Positions 29,317 through 38,477 of a stretch of 64,000 bases of DNA are shown here, in pieces. This DNA comes from Psychrobacter sp. JCM 18903 (GTDB lineage: Bacteria; Pseudomonadota; Gammaproteobacteria; Pseudomonadales; Moraxellaceae): contig NZ_BAWJ01000003.1 of assembly GCF_000586475.1 (NCBI RefSeq), positions 148,133 through 212,132 of the forward strand, written 5' to 3'. Position 1 is the stretch's first letter, and each line of letters begins with the position of its first letter. The notes beneath the pieces are model-generated. The model was given only the letters and a program-made list of their open reading frames with translations, had not been told where the DNA came from and did no database searches. Made by a program: the position numbers and the translations under genes.

Positions 29317-29682
29317 AACTCATTCTCCACTAATATTACGCTCTAAATATAGGGCTAATTTTAGCACGAAAATTAGGTCTTATTTGTTATAGTACTAAAC
29401 TTAAATATTTTTAGTAGCCAATCCCGCCTAGCGCTTGTATCTGCTTAGCCGCTGGCGTGCAGCAGTCTATCGTGTCTGACCGCATTCCTGTTGTCTCGAT
29501 ACTGCGCTCAGCCACAGACTGCATCGTCATCGTCGTCGTCGTCAGCAGGATACCGCTATAGTCGGGGCTAAACGACCGTGTTAGGGTATCTTTCTTTATC
29601 CTTGATGACTCTTCCGTTTATGCTTAATTTGTAGGGTGCGCTAGGGGTATCCTACAACTTTGGCCAATCTGAGCTATGTTAT
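29317..29682. other. Intergenic region in the nrdA-nrdB insert
   Basis: 366 bases upstream of the antitoxin. It must contain the toxin-antitoxin promoter and also holds the short open frame at 29411-29530. A TCG/CGT microsatellite (CGTCGTCGTCGTC) lies at about 29525-29543. Confidence 0.4.
29411..29530 (-). pseudogene. Short open frame, possible gene remnant
   Basis: 39 codons from ATG 29528-29530 to TAA 29411-29413, with the ending QIQALGGIGY. The frame stays open well upstream of the ATG (to about 29625) and has protein-like composition but no start there, suggesting the 3-prime end of a lost gene. Family not recognised. Confidence 0.3.
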
Positions 29683-30462
29683 TTATTTAATGCCTTTTGC
29701 CTTATTAATTTTTTTAGCTTTTGCTAGAATAGTTTTAGATTTATTTTCGAATAATTCAGATAGAACATGTTCTAAAATTTCATACAAGTCAATGACATCA
29801 TTTTTGGTTAAGCTCTTTTCCGGGTGACTACCTTCATTGCCAATCCATTTAATTGCCAAAAGTAATTCTTTAAGTTCAGAATGTTGCTTAGCTAGTTTAT
29901 CAATTCTATTGTGTAAGTTTATTTTAACTCTCTTCTTTTTATTATTTATAGTAGTCTTTGGCACTTTGAGATGATTCAATATTAGCTCCAAGGCGGAGCG
30001 TGCATGATTTACTGCAGCAGAAGGAGAGCTAAAAAATAATTCAAAAGACTTATTAAGTTGATTAGTAATATCATCTGGAACATTTTTAGGTATGTCGATG
30101 ATTTTTAATGATGGATAAAAATAATAAGGCTCGAAACATGGTGAATAAACTTGCTGTGGGATACCGTGGTCATCTTCCTCTATATCCCAATCCAAACAAC
30201 CATGACCTGAGCTTGCAAACTGTTCATTACAATTGTTATTTGAACATCTAAAAATGCAACTATATACGAAACTAACCCATTCAGGCTCCCATTCATAGTG
30301 AGAGTGTCCTTTTAGAGAAACAGAAGTTTCTTTACTAAAAAACGTATCCTCATTAATCACTAAATAACCATTAGAACAAGTTGAACAAGGCCAAGAAATA
30401 TTTTGGCTTTTTGTGAAACAGGAAGTTAAGAGTTCTTTATCAATCATGAAATATGGTCTCAT
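29683..30462 (-). CDS. DUF4145 domain protein with N-terminal CxxC zinc-ribbon-like part
   Basis: 259-residue protein. The N-half carries two Cys pairs (PCSTC near residues 25-29 and CSNNNC near 73-78) that could form a zinc ribbon. The C-half (about 145-235) matches DUF4145: AAVNHARSALELILNHL, then LHNRIDKLAKQ and IKWIGNEGSH. DUF4145 is found alone or fused in restriction and defence-type genes, but its activity is not established. The gene is visibly more AT-rich than neighbouring nrdA and nrdB, which suggests transfer. It is complete and intact and lies in the insert between nrdA and nrdB. Confidence 0.75.
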   Translation of the reverse strand: MRPYFMIDKELLTSCFTKSQNISWPCSTCSNGYLVINEDTFFSKETSVSLKGHSHYEWEPEWVSFVYSCIFRCSNNNCNEQFASSGHGCLDWDIEEDDHGIPQQVYSPCFEPYYFYPSLKIIDIPKNVPDDITNQLNKSFELFFSSPSAAVNHARSALELILNHLKVPKTTINNKKKRVKINLHNRIDKLAKQHSELKELLLAIKWIGNEGSHPEKSLTKNDVIDLYEILEHVLSELFENKSKTILAKAKKINKAKGIK

Positions 30463-30680
30463 GTAGTAAGTCTATAATTATTTATATAGTCATAAATTAC
30501 CATTCTATTTTTTAAGCCAATGATACAATAATCTTACTTGGCACAGAGGTTTCACCGCTAGTCTCAATATTGAAACATAGCGAGCTTAACCCAAAAGCCA
30601 AACCCGCCATCCATCAGAAGTTCTATTTAAAGAATTTCTCTTGCGAACCTAAAATTGCAGTGCAGTTTTTTTAACGGTTC

Positions 30681-32956
30681 TCAAATCTTACATGCCCCGC
30701 CAGCACAATCATCTTCCATATCCGCTTGGGCATCGTTCGCACCATCACGAGTGTTATGGTAGTACAACGTCTTCACACCCATCTTATAAGCGTTTAGCAA
30801 GTCTTTTAGCAATATCTTCATCGGTACACGGCCACCAGCATAACGAACGGGATCGTAGTTGGTATTGGCAGAGATACTTTGATCGACGAACTTCTGCATG
30901 ACAGCGACCAGCTTAGGTAACCGTCATTGTTTGGCATTTGCCATAGTAGCTCGTACTGATCTTTTAGGGTCGTAATCTCAGGCACGACTTGCTTTAGGAT
31001 ACCGTCTTTTGATGCTTTGATAGAGACCAGACCACGTGGTGGCTCGATACCGTTGGTCGCGTTGGCAATCTGACTAGAGGTCTCAGACGGCATCAAGGCA
31101 GTTAGAGTAGAGTTGCGCAGACCGTGAGTGGTGATCTCGCCGCGCAGCGTTTCCCAATCGAGATGTAGCGGCTCTTGGCAGATTTTATCCAAGTCGGCTT
31201 TGTACGTATCAATCGGCAAGATACCTTGTGAGTAGGTCGTCTCATTAAAAGCAGGGCATGCGCCTTGTTCTTTTGCCAATTTGTTTGATGCTTTCAAGAG
31301 ATAGAATTGCAATGCTTCAAACGTTTGATGCGTTAGACCAAGCGCGCTGTCATCTGAATAGCGCACGCCATTTTTAGCTAAGTAATAAGCATAGTTAATC
31401 ACGCCCACACCGAGCGTACGACGACGCATGCTGCCGTTTTGAGCTGCTTTGACTGGATAGTCTTGATAGTCGAGCAGGGCATCAAGCGCACGGACGATTA
31501 GCTCGGCTGGCTCTTCGATATCGCTGACGTTTTCAACTTTACCTAAGTTGACCGCTGATAGCGTACAAAGCGCGATTTCGCCTTCTTCGTCATTGATATT
31601 ATCAAGTGGCTTGGTCGGTAGGGCAATTTCCATACATAGGTTTGACTGACGAATCGGCGCAATGGCCGCGTCAAATGGGCTATGGGTGTTGCAATGATCG
31701 ACGTTTTGGATGTAGATACGACCCGTGCTCGCACGTTCTTGCATCATTAGGCTGAACAAATCAGCGGCTGGGATTTGACGGCTACGAATGCTTGGGTCAT
31801 TTTCGTACTTGGTGTATAGCGCTTCGAATTTGTCTTGATCTTCAAAGAACGCATCATACAAGCCCGGCGTGTCACCTGGTGAGAATAGCGAGATGTCTTG
31901 ACCTTTGATGAGGCGCGTGTACATCGTTTTATTTAGCTGTACGCCGTAATCCATATGACGCACACGGTTGTCTTCCACGCCGCGGTTGTTTTTAAGTACC
32001 AATAATGACTCAACTTCTAAATGCCACAATGGGTAAAACAACGTCGCTGCACCGCCACGGACGCCGCCTTGTGAGCAGCATTTAACAGCTGTCTGAAACA
32101 GTTTGTAGAATGGGATACAACCCGTATGCTGCGCTTCGCCGCCACGGATAGGGCTACCAAGGGCACGGATGCGACCTGCGTTGATGCCGATACCAGCACG
32201 CTGTGACACATAGCGTACGATGGCGCTGGTGGTCGCGTTGATAGAGTCTAGGCTATCACCGCATTCAATCAATACGCATGAGCTAAACTGACGCGATGGG
32301 GTACGCACGCCTGCCATGATTGGTGTTGGTAGCGAGATTTTGAATTGCGACGTCGCATCGTAAAAGCGCTTTACGTAGTCCAAACGATCTGACTTGTCAT
32401 AACGGCTAAACAAACACATACCAACCAGCATGTACAAGAACTGCGGGCTTTCAAAGACGGTCTTGTTGACGCGGTCTTGGACGAGGTATTTACCTGCCAT
32501 TTGCTCAACAGCGGCATAAGCAAGGTTCATATCGCGCCAGTGATCAAGATATGCTTCTAATTCATCAAACTCAGCACGGCTATAATCAGCTAGGATATGC
32601 TGATCGTATTTACCAGCGTCGGTCAGTTTTTTGACATGATCATAAAGGTGCGGCGGGGTGAATTTATTGTAAGCAATTTTACGCAGATGGAAAATCGCCA
32701 AACGCGCAGCCAAATACTGATAATCAGGCGTATCTTCAGAGATAAGATCTGCTGCTGACTTGATGATGGTCTCGTGAATATCGCGAGTCTTGATACCTTC
32801 ATAAAACTGAATGTGCGACTTTAGCTCAACTTGCGACACAGACACATTATCCAAATTGTGAGCTGCCCACTCGATTACCTTATGAATTTTATCCAAATCA
32901 ATAAGCTCTAATCGTCCGTCACGTTTGGTCACTTTGATTTTGTCGATGTGTGTCAT
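30681..32956 (-). CDS. nrdA: Class Ia ribonucleotide reductase alpha subunit (frameshifted near end)
   Basis: Catalytic subunit that reduces ribonucleoside diphosphates to deoxy forms. The N-terminal ATP-cone is at residues 5-95 (KVTKRDGRLELIDLDK). Active-site Cys occur in SSCVLIECGD and NLCMEIALPT. The redox Cys tail is DDCAGGACKI at the C-terminus. About 758 residues once joined, the normal size. The frame breaks at 30911: one extra G on the plus strand restores GYLSLVAVMQKFVDQSISANTNYDP. The nrdB gene, usually adjacent, is 2.4 kb away. Confidence 0.95.
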
Positions 32957-33129
32957 GTTGCCCTCTTAAGTTGATAACTTGGTAATTATTTATAATGTTG
33001 CTTATAGTGATGCTGCACAGTCAGTAAACGGCAGGCATTCTTTATAATGCTACGATGCTTGCGCCGCGATAGGTGTTTTTTTAGGCAAAAATCTACCGCT
33101 ACTCATAGTGACACTTAAATTCACTGAGT

Positions 33130-33175
33130 ACTACATATAGCGTGTTTGTTAGTAGGTAGGCACAATATAGCGGGA
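33130..33175 (-). promoter_or_regulatory. Candidate NrdR box pair upstream of nrdA
   Basis: Two 16-base partial palindromes, centred on CATATAG (33130-33145) and CAATATAG (33160-33175), resemble the NrdR consensus acaCwAtATaTwGtgt with about 11 matches each. Their 30-base start-to-start spacing is close to the usual three helical turns (31-32 bases). NrdR is the ATP/dATP-sensing repressor of ribonucleotide reductase genes. A third weaker match is at 33186-33201. Confidence 0.45.
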
Positions 33176-33211
33176 AAATTTTGAAAATACTATATTGATT
33201 TTAGCATCAAA

Positions 33212-33472
33212 CTATGTTGCTGTGAGGTTGTGCTGTGTCCGAATTTTAGCAAAGGACGATGGGGTAAGGGTTAGACGCGATTGACTCAAATAATAATTTT
33301 TTTGTAAAAACGGGCTGACAGTTTGCTTTTTATTCGCGAGTAAATGACCACCAATAAGGGGACACAGAACAATAATAATGAGGGCGCAGATTGTACAGCA
33401 AACCACAAAAAATCGCCACCCGTATGAATGACGATTTCGACGGAAAAGCGGCTGGCTTTTTTTAAACGACAA
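33212..33472 (-). CDS. Hypothetical small membrane protein
   Basis: Possible 86-residue protein with a basic N-terminus and one strong hydrophobic segment (about residues 20-45). It would start at TTG, eight bases after ybeD on the same strand, with no visible ribosome site. The composition is plausible for a single-span membrane protein, but no family is recognised. Confidence 0.3.
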   Translation of the reverse strand: MSFKKSQPLFRRNRHSYGWRFFVVCCTICALIIIVLCPLIGGHLLANKKQTVSPFLQKNYYLSQSRLTLTPSSFAKIRTQHNLTAT

Positions 33473-33480
33473 TTATCTAT

Positions 33481-33873
33481 TTATACGACCAAACGAACTG
33501 TTTTGGCAGCGTCGAGTGAAGCATACAGCACATTGACCTGATCGGCTGCTGTAAGATATAGATTGACCCTTGCTGAATGGAAGCGACCCGTTTTAGACGG
33601 TTTCACTTCTATCGAGGCCAAATCAAAATCAGGGAACTGACTGCCCAAAATAAGCTTCACTTCATTGAGTAAGTTCTCACGCTCGCCTTCATGACCAATG
33701 ATGCTAAGTGGATAGTTCATTGGAAAGTCCCAAAGCTCAGGATTTTGAATATCCGTCCTTTTGCCTGTGATCACACCTTGATTGGGCGTTAGGTTGGTCA
33801 TTTTTACTGATTTTTCATTTGCTGGTGCTTGGTTGTTGTTTTGATTGGTGCTGTCTTTTGGATCGTCAGTCAT
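33481..33873 (-). CDS. ybeD: YbeD/DUF493 family protein
   Basis: 130-residue protein whose last 85 residues match the DUF493/YbeD ferredoxin-like fold: ELWDFPMNYPLSIIGHEGE, then VEVKPSKTGRFHSARVNLYL. The first 40 residues are a Gln/Asn-rich extension. In many bacteria ybeD precedes lipB; here no lipB follows. Function unknown, sometimes suggested to be regulatory. Confidence 0.85.
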   Translation of the reverse strand: MTDDPKDSTNQNNNQAPANEKSVKMTNLTPNQGVITGKRTDIQNPELWDFPMNYPLSIIGHEGERENLLNEVKLILGSQFPDFDLASIEVKPSKTGRFHSARVNLYLTAADQVNVLYASLDAAKTVRLVV

Positions 33874-34057
33874 GATGTGTGCCTCGCTTTATTAAATGTT
33901 AGCTATTAGCATAAGAGCTTTATCCACCATTTATAGTGGCACTAAACTTATAATTCAAGTGCTAAAATGGCAATGACAGTATGCTATGGATCACTGTGAT
34001 CTGTCATAAATTTTGCTCAGTCATCCATGATAATCAAATGTTAATACACATATCAGC

Positions 34058-34756
34058 TCATTTTTTATAAGCACAAACAGCGACGTAATCCCCACGGTCA
34101 TAGCCTTCGATGACTTCTTGCACCTTATCATTGGCATACATAGGATGGGTCAGTAAGGTTTGTGCATACTCAAAATCGACAAAACCATTGGCTTGCATCA
34201 GCGCGATTTTTTCATCAGAGGTGCGCCAATTTGCTGATTTAACCAGCTCAATAGGATAGGGATCAGCAGGAGAGATATGAGCAAGCAGCGGATGCTCCCA
34301 AGTATTTAATGAGCTGGCCAAATTATATAAGCTGGCAAAACCGCTTTCTTTTGGCACATCGATAACAATCAATTTACCGCCCGTTTTTAAGGCATCAAAT
34401 GCCTTTTTAATACAGATATCCAAATCGTTGATGTAGCTGACACTGCCGTTAAACATGATGATATCAAACTTACTTGGCTCAATATCGCAAGTTTCGGCAG
34501 GACTAATATCCACTTGTAAGCCGCGCTTTTTAGCGATTTCAGCCATGTCTTTTGAAGGCTCAATGCCGTGCCTGATATGGATATTATAATCCTGCGCCAA
34601 TAGTGACTCAAACAGCCCGCTACCGCAGCCGATAGACAATATCTCACTATCCTTATCTAAGAAATGAGCGACCAGTTTTAGCTCACTGGTCAGTAAGTTT
34701 TGGTTGTCAAAAAACCAGCTGTCATACGCGCTTGCGTGTTCATCGAATGCTGCCAT
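34058..34756 (-). CDS. Class I SAM-dependent methyltransferase
   Basis: 232-residue methyltransferase with motif I ILSIGCGSGLFE (about residues 39-50), the acidic post-I residue in HGIEPSKDM, and FDIIMFNGSVSYI as motif II. The substrate cannot be inferred; the opening AAFDEHASAYDSWFFDN is typical of small-molecule or quinone-type methyltransferases. It lies 188 bases after tenA on the same strand with no terminator between, so it may share the thiamine-responsive transcript. Confidence 0.8.
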   Translation of the reverse strand: MAAFDEHASAYDSWFFDNQNLLTSELKLVAHFLDKDSEILSIGCGSGLFESLLAQDYNIHIRHGIEPSKDMAEIAKKRGLQVDISPAETCDIEPSKFDIIMFNGSVSYINDLDICIKKAFDALKTGGKLIVIDVPKESGFASLYNLASSLNTWEHPLLAHISPADPYPIELVKSANWRTSDEKIALMQANGFVDFEYAQTLLTHPMYANDKVQEVIEGYDRGDYVAVCAYKK

Positions 34757-34944
34757 GATGTTTCTCCTTGAGTATTTTTTGTTGTATCGTTAATCCACTA
34801 TAAAAGAGTGACAGCATTAACCTCGCTTAAAGTATTACTCATACATCTGCACTCGATTGCCTTGTCACTCTTTTAAATTGAATCAATTATATTGAATAGT
34901 GCGTGCCGCTAAATTTGCTATAAAGCTAGCACCTTGCATAGGGG

Positions 34945-35601
34945 CTAGGACAGATCAAGCGCTTGTTGCCAAAAATTCACTTCCATACGTGAAGCAGTAT
35001 TAAATAACTGTTGGAACTTGTTTGCCTGAGCGGGGTTAGCCTGTGCTAGTAGCGTATTAATCTGCGCTTCATTCTGCGCGGTAATCGCTTGAAATTCGTC
35101 ACTGGCAAAGACATCAATCCATGGCTGGTAAGGATTGTCCGCGACAAAACCTTGTTCTTTAATGCGTTTGCCAATTTCGCCATAACCCATCAAACAAGGG
35201 GCAATCGCCGCATAAAGCTCAGCCAGTGAGCCTGACATCGCAGCGTCCAATAGGTAGCGGCTATAGGCTATAGTCACGGTAGATTCAGGGGTGCTTTCTA
35301 CTTCTTTAAGTGGGATGTCCCACTCATGACATAAATCGAGATACATGCCAATTTCCATATCGAGCATGGCGTTGATGCCTGCTTGACCGACACGCATTTG
35401 TGCCAGCGTATCACTCTTATACACGCTCAACGCCATCACACGGGTATAGTGAATAAGATATAAATAGTCTTGCACAAGGTAGTGACGAAAGCTGTCAGGG
35501 GCGAGCGTACCTGCCGTTAGCTGTTTGACAAAATCATGCTGAATGTAGCCATCCCATGTTGGGCAATGGTGGCGTAACGTTTGGTAGTTCATAGTATTCA
35601 C
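34945..35601 (-). CDS. tenA: Thiaminase II / aminopyrimidine aminohydrolase TenA
   Basis: 218-residue TenA-family enzyme, which hydrolyses aminopyrimidine breakdown products of thiamine for salvage to HMP. Motifs: HPFVKQL-like HDFVKQLTAGTL near the start, FRHYLVQDYLYL (about residues 38-49), and the C-terminal MEVNFWQQALD containing the catalytic Glu region. The Cys residue seen in the middle (APCLMGYGEIG) matches the family active-site segment. A TPP riboswitch lies directly upstream, which fits the pathway. Confidence 0.93.
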   Translation of the reverse strand: MNTMNYQTLRHHCPTWDGYIQHDFVKQLTAGTLAPDSFRHYLVQDYLYLIHYTRVMALSVYKSDTLAQMRVGQAGINAMLDMEIGMYLDLCHEWDIPLKEVESTPESTVTIAYSRYLLDAAMSGSLAELYAAIAPCLMGYGEIGKRIKEQGFVADNPYQPWIDVFASDEFQAITAQNEAQINTLLAQANPAQANKFQQLFNTASRMEVNFWQQALDLS

Positions 35602-35657
35602 TTACTGTTATAAAATGCGAGTAAGCAAAGAGTAGGAGGTGATAAGCAAGCAGGCAC

Positions 35658-35696
35658 AAAAAAACCTTACCAGATTATGTGAATAAACTGGCAAGG
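35658..35696 (-). terminator. Riboswitch expression-platform terminator for tenA
   Basis: On the minus strand, CCTTGCCAG pairs with CTGGTAAGG (one G-U pair) and is followed at once by seven T. It sits between the TPP aptamer and tenA, so ligand binding would be expected to favour termination. Confidence 0.85.
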
Positions 35697-35740
35697 CTTG
35701 CTTAGCAATAGATGCTTAAGAGGTGTGCTATAAAATGTCA

Positions 35741-35845
35741 CGCTTGTTTCCTACGTCAGTGCTAACTGCATCAGGTTCGCGGGTAACTCTCAGCCATGAT
35801 TTTGAATTGTAATTAAAGCATCAAAAATCAAAGCACCCCGACAAG
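35741..35845 (-). ncRNA. TPP riboswitch (THI element)
   Basis: Read on the minus strand, it has all the TPP aptamer landmarks in order: GGGGTGC near the start, GGCTGAGA, ACCC, GAACCTGATGCAGTTAGC and GACGTAGGAA. It controls tenA, with a terminator 45 bases downstream. Recognised directly from these conserved segments. Confidence 0.97.
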
Positions 35846-36223
35846 GTTTATTTTTCAGAAATAGATATAAAGTTTACATAAGTTTAAACTGCTCGTACTT
35901 AAGCAATCGGCTCTATGGTAGACGAATTCAGTCATCATTAGCAAGTGATGCGCAAAAAACCATGAATAAAGGTTGTCTTACAAGCGTAAATAGACAGGAT
36001 TTTACCTTTTATTAAGCTGGTCAAGTACCACGAGAATGGTGAGAGAAATCACTATTTTCAAATACATTTTGTATTCATAAAAGCTCTACTATTGCCTATA
36101 TTATTTAGCTACTTGAAGTTAGGATATATAAAAAATATCTCATAAATTAAGGCAACACGTTTATGGGGCACTGTCTCATTTAGCATTGATTGCTTTATGC
36201 TTTATAATCATTCAGCTAAGAGG
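35846..36223. other. Intergenic region bestrophin / tenA
   Basis: 378 AT-rich bases. It probably contains the promoter of the riboswitch-tenA transcript and the 3-prime end of the bestrophin transcript. No clear terminator or motif seen. Confidence 0.3.
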
Positions 36224-37150
36224 CTATGGTAAATAGCCATTGATAGGAGTGATCTCAGGCAGAATATCTGCCTCTTCTAGTGCTTCTCGCAGATTGATCT
36301 CGATAGTACGCGACAATGCAGTCAGGGGTAGTTTGTTGGCGGCTAAGCCGAAAGGCTCTTCTAGCTCTTCACTGAGGGCATCCAAACCAAAAAAGGTATA
36401 AGCGATCACGGCACAAATCAGTGGGGTCACCCAACCGAGCGAGGCCACCAAGCCAAAAGGCAACATGATGCAATACAGATAGGTCGTGCGATGGACCAGC
36501 AGCATATAAGCAAACGGCAGCGGTGTATTATGAATGCGCTCGCAGGCTGCCAATACAATGGTCATAGACGTCAGGCGCTCATCCATATTTTGTATGACTT
36601 GCTCTGATACCAGTCCTTGACGCCGAATGTCGCCGAGTTGCTTGCCCATGAGGCGCATGATGTAATCAGGTAGGTTGCGCGCTTGGCGCATACTATCATG
36701 GTGTTTTGATGCGACAAAAGGCTCGACATCATGCCAAGGTGAGGAGCCGCGAAGGCGATGGCGCACAGCATGCGCAAAAGCAATGGTCAGGTAAATCATC
36801 GTTCGCCCAGTCTCGTGCCCATTCTCGGTATCAGTATCTATAAAAGAAAGCACTTGACGGGTTAAGCTACGCGCATCATATACCAACTGACCCCAAAGCC
36901 CTCGAGCTTCCCACCAGCGTTGATAACTGGCATTGTTACGAAAACCAAGAAATAGCGACAACGCGATTCCTAGCAAGGTAAAAGGAGCCATACCATAATA
37001 AGGAAAAGAGTCAGGAAGCCAGTGCTGAATAATTGTTATAAGTGTGCTGAGAAGCGCGATCAGCAAAATTTGCGGATAAATTTTTGGAATGACAGAGCCG
37101 TGCAGGGTAAAAAGTATCTTGAGGGCGTTTGGGGTTTGCCGGACAATCAT
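36224..37150 (-). CDS. Bestrophin family ion channel (UPF0187)
   Basis: 308-residue membrane protein of the bacterial bestrophin family, pentameric channels that in bacteria conduct cations or anions depending on the pore. The family signature FRNNASYQRWWEARGLWGQLV is at about residues 69-89 and a late helix motif is FFGLDALSEELEEPFG. N-terminal helices are near 20-45 and 52-70. Stand-alone gene. Confidence 0.88.
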   Translation of the reverse strand: MIVRQTPNALKILFTLHGSVIPKIYPQILLIALLSTLITIIQHWLPDSFPYYGMAPFTLLGIALSLFLGFRNNASYQRWWEARGLWGQLVYDARSLTRQVLSFIDTDTENGHETGRTMIYLTIAFAHAVRHRLRGSSPWHDVEPFVASKHHDSMRQARNLPDYIMRLMGKQLGDIRRQGLVSEQVIQNMDERLTSMTIVLAACERIHNTPLPFAYMLLVHRTTYLYCIMLPFGLVASLGWVTPLICAVIAYTFFGLDALSEELEEPFGLAANKLPLTALSRTIEINLREALEEADILPEITPINGYLP

Positions 37151-37328
37151 GTCGGTTTCCTATCGATGGCATGTATAAAAAAGCGATGGCAGAGGTATCA
37201 ATCAGCGTATACTCAAATCATCGCGACCTATCATATCAGTAGTTACCAATATGGCAATAATAAGATGACACTTAAATACTTAAATCACTTTTGTATTGCG
37301 CAGCAGCAAGGAAAACTGTAAGCACGCT

Positions 37329-38101
37329 CTAAAGGGTCTCTTCTTCACGCAGCGTCAGCACCTCATAACCATCGGCAGTCACCGCGATGGTATGCTCCAT
37401 TGGGCAGAAAGCTTTTTGTCTGCAGTCACCACCGTCCAGCCGTCTTTTTTCATTTTTACTTTGGCTTTGCCTTGATTAATCATTGGCTCAATAGTAAAGG
37501 TCATGCCTTGTTCTAGAACCAAGCCTGCACCTGCGCGACCATAATGTAAAACTTCAGGCTGCTCGTGCATTTCGCGACCGATACCATGCCCGCAGTATTC
37601 TCTAACGACAGAGTAACCGTGCTGTTCGGCATGGCTTTGAATGGCATGCCCGACATCACCGAGCGTTGCGCCCGGTTTGACCACACGGATACCTGCCCAC
37701 ATGGCCTCATAAGTGTTATCGACGAGGCGTTTTGTTAAGGGCATCACATCATCAATCATATACATTTTGCTAGAGTCGGCAATAAAGCCGCCTTTTTCTA
37801 AAGTAATGTCCACATTGATGATGTCGCCTGATTTTAGGACTTGGTTGCTTGAGGGTACACCATGACAAACCACTTGATTGACAGAAGTGTTGAGCACGTA
37901 TTGGTAGCCGTATTGACCTTTGCTGGCAGGTCGTGAGTGTAAAACATCCACAATATAGCGCTCAACTAAATCATTGACAGTCATTGTGGAGATGCCAGCG
38001 ACCATGTGCGTATCTAGGTAAGCAAAAACCGATGCCAATAAGCGTCCAGACTCGCGCATGATGGCCAATTCTTCAGGTGTTTTTAGCGCGATTTTAGCCA
38101 T
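37329..38101 (-). CDS. map: Type I methionine aminopeptidase (frameshifted near end)
   Basis: Removes the initiator methionine from nascent proteins. Metal ligands are visible: D in NVDITLEKGGFIADSS, H in GHGIGREMHEQP, and E in TFTIEPMINQG. The frame breaks at 37397-37398; one extra C on the plus strand restores QWEHTIAVTADGYEVLTL and the stop at 37329-37331, giving about 257 residues. It overlaps a ParD-like gene by 8 bases. This ParD-like/map pairing is known for the second map copy of some bacteria; a housekeeping map beside rpsB may exist elsewhere. Confidence 0.92.
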
Positions 38102-38300
38102 CGATAAGATTTCCTATATTAACATCTGCTCGTTTTAACTGCTCGCTGATGATATCGGTATAAGGTGCGTGAGGATTGGCCTCGGCCAACATACCTATCT
38201 TTATCCAATACTCTGCCTGCGCGTTAATCGAACGTACCATTACCGCACTGGCTTTACGAAGCTCTTCGTGTAGCGCATCATCAATTTTAACAATACCCAT
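38094..38300 (-). CDS. ParD-like antitoxin family protein
   Basis: 68-residue protein with the start MGIVKIDDALHEELRKASAVM, matching the ParD-like (PF11903-type) ribbon-helix-helix group. ATG 38298-38300 is preferred; an upstream in-frame ATG at 38354 gives an implausible leader. Its end overlaps the start of map by 8 bases, so the two are probably translated together. No ParE toxin is nearby, so a classical toxin-antitoxin role is doubtful. Confidence 0.8.
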   Translation of the reverse strand: MGIVKIDDALHEELRKASAVMVRSINAQAEYWIKIGMLAEANPHAPYTDIISEQLKRADVNIGNLIDG

Positions 38301-38424
38301 TGTTTTACCTAGTATATGAAATGTATACGAATCATATATATTGTATAGTGACATTGCAAGCTCGTTCTTGTATTCCTTGATGAAGACATGTGGTTATAGT
38401 ATTCGAGCCATCAAATCGATGACA

Positions 38425-38454
38425 CAAAAAAGCGAGATAAACTCGGCTTTTTTA
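38425..38454 (-). terminator. Terminator after rpoD
   Basis: Stem GCCGAG/CTCGC with one bulge extended by A6/T6, followed by T on the minus strand, 24 bases past the rpoD stop. Confidence 0.75.
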
Positions 38455-38477
38455 TTGGTGCTTAGTTTGCTTTATTA

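Noticed and set aside
29525..29543. TCG/CGT short tandem repeat
   Set aside because: A four-unit microsatellite inside a probable gene remnant; not a CRISPR or other array.
37022..37321. 99-codon plus-strand open frame
   Set aside because: Most of it is antisense to the start of the bestrophin gene, has no ribosome site, and shows no protein-family pattern.
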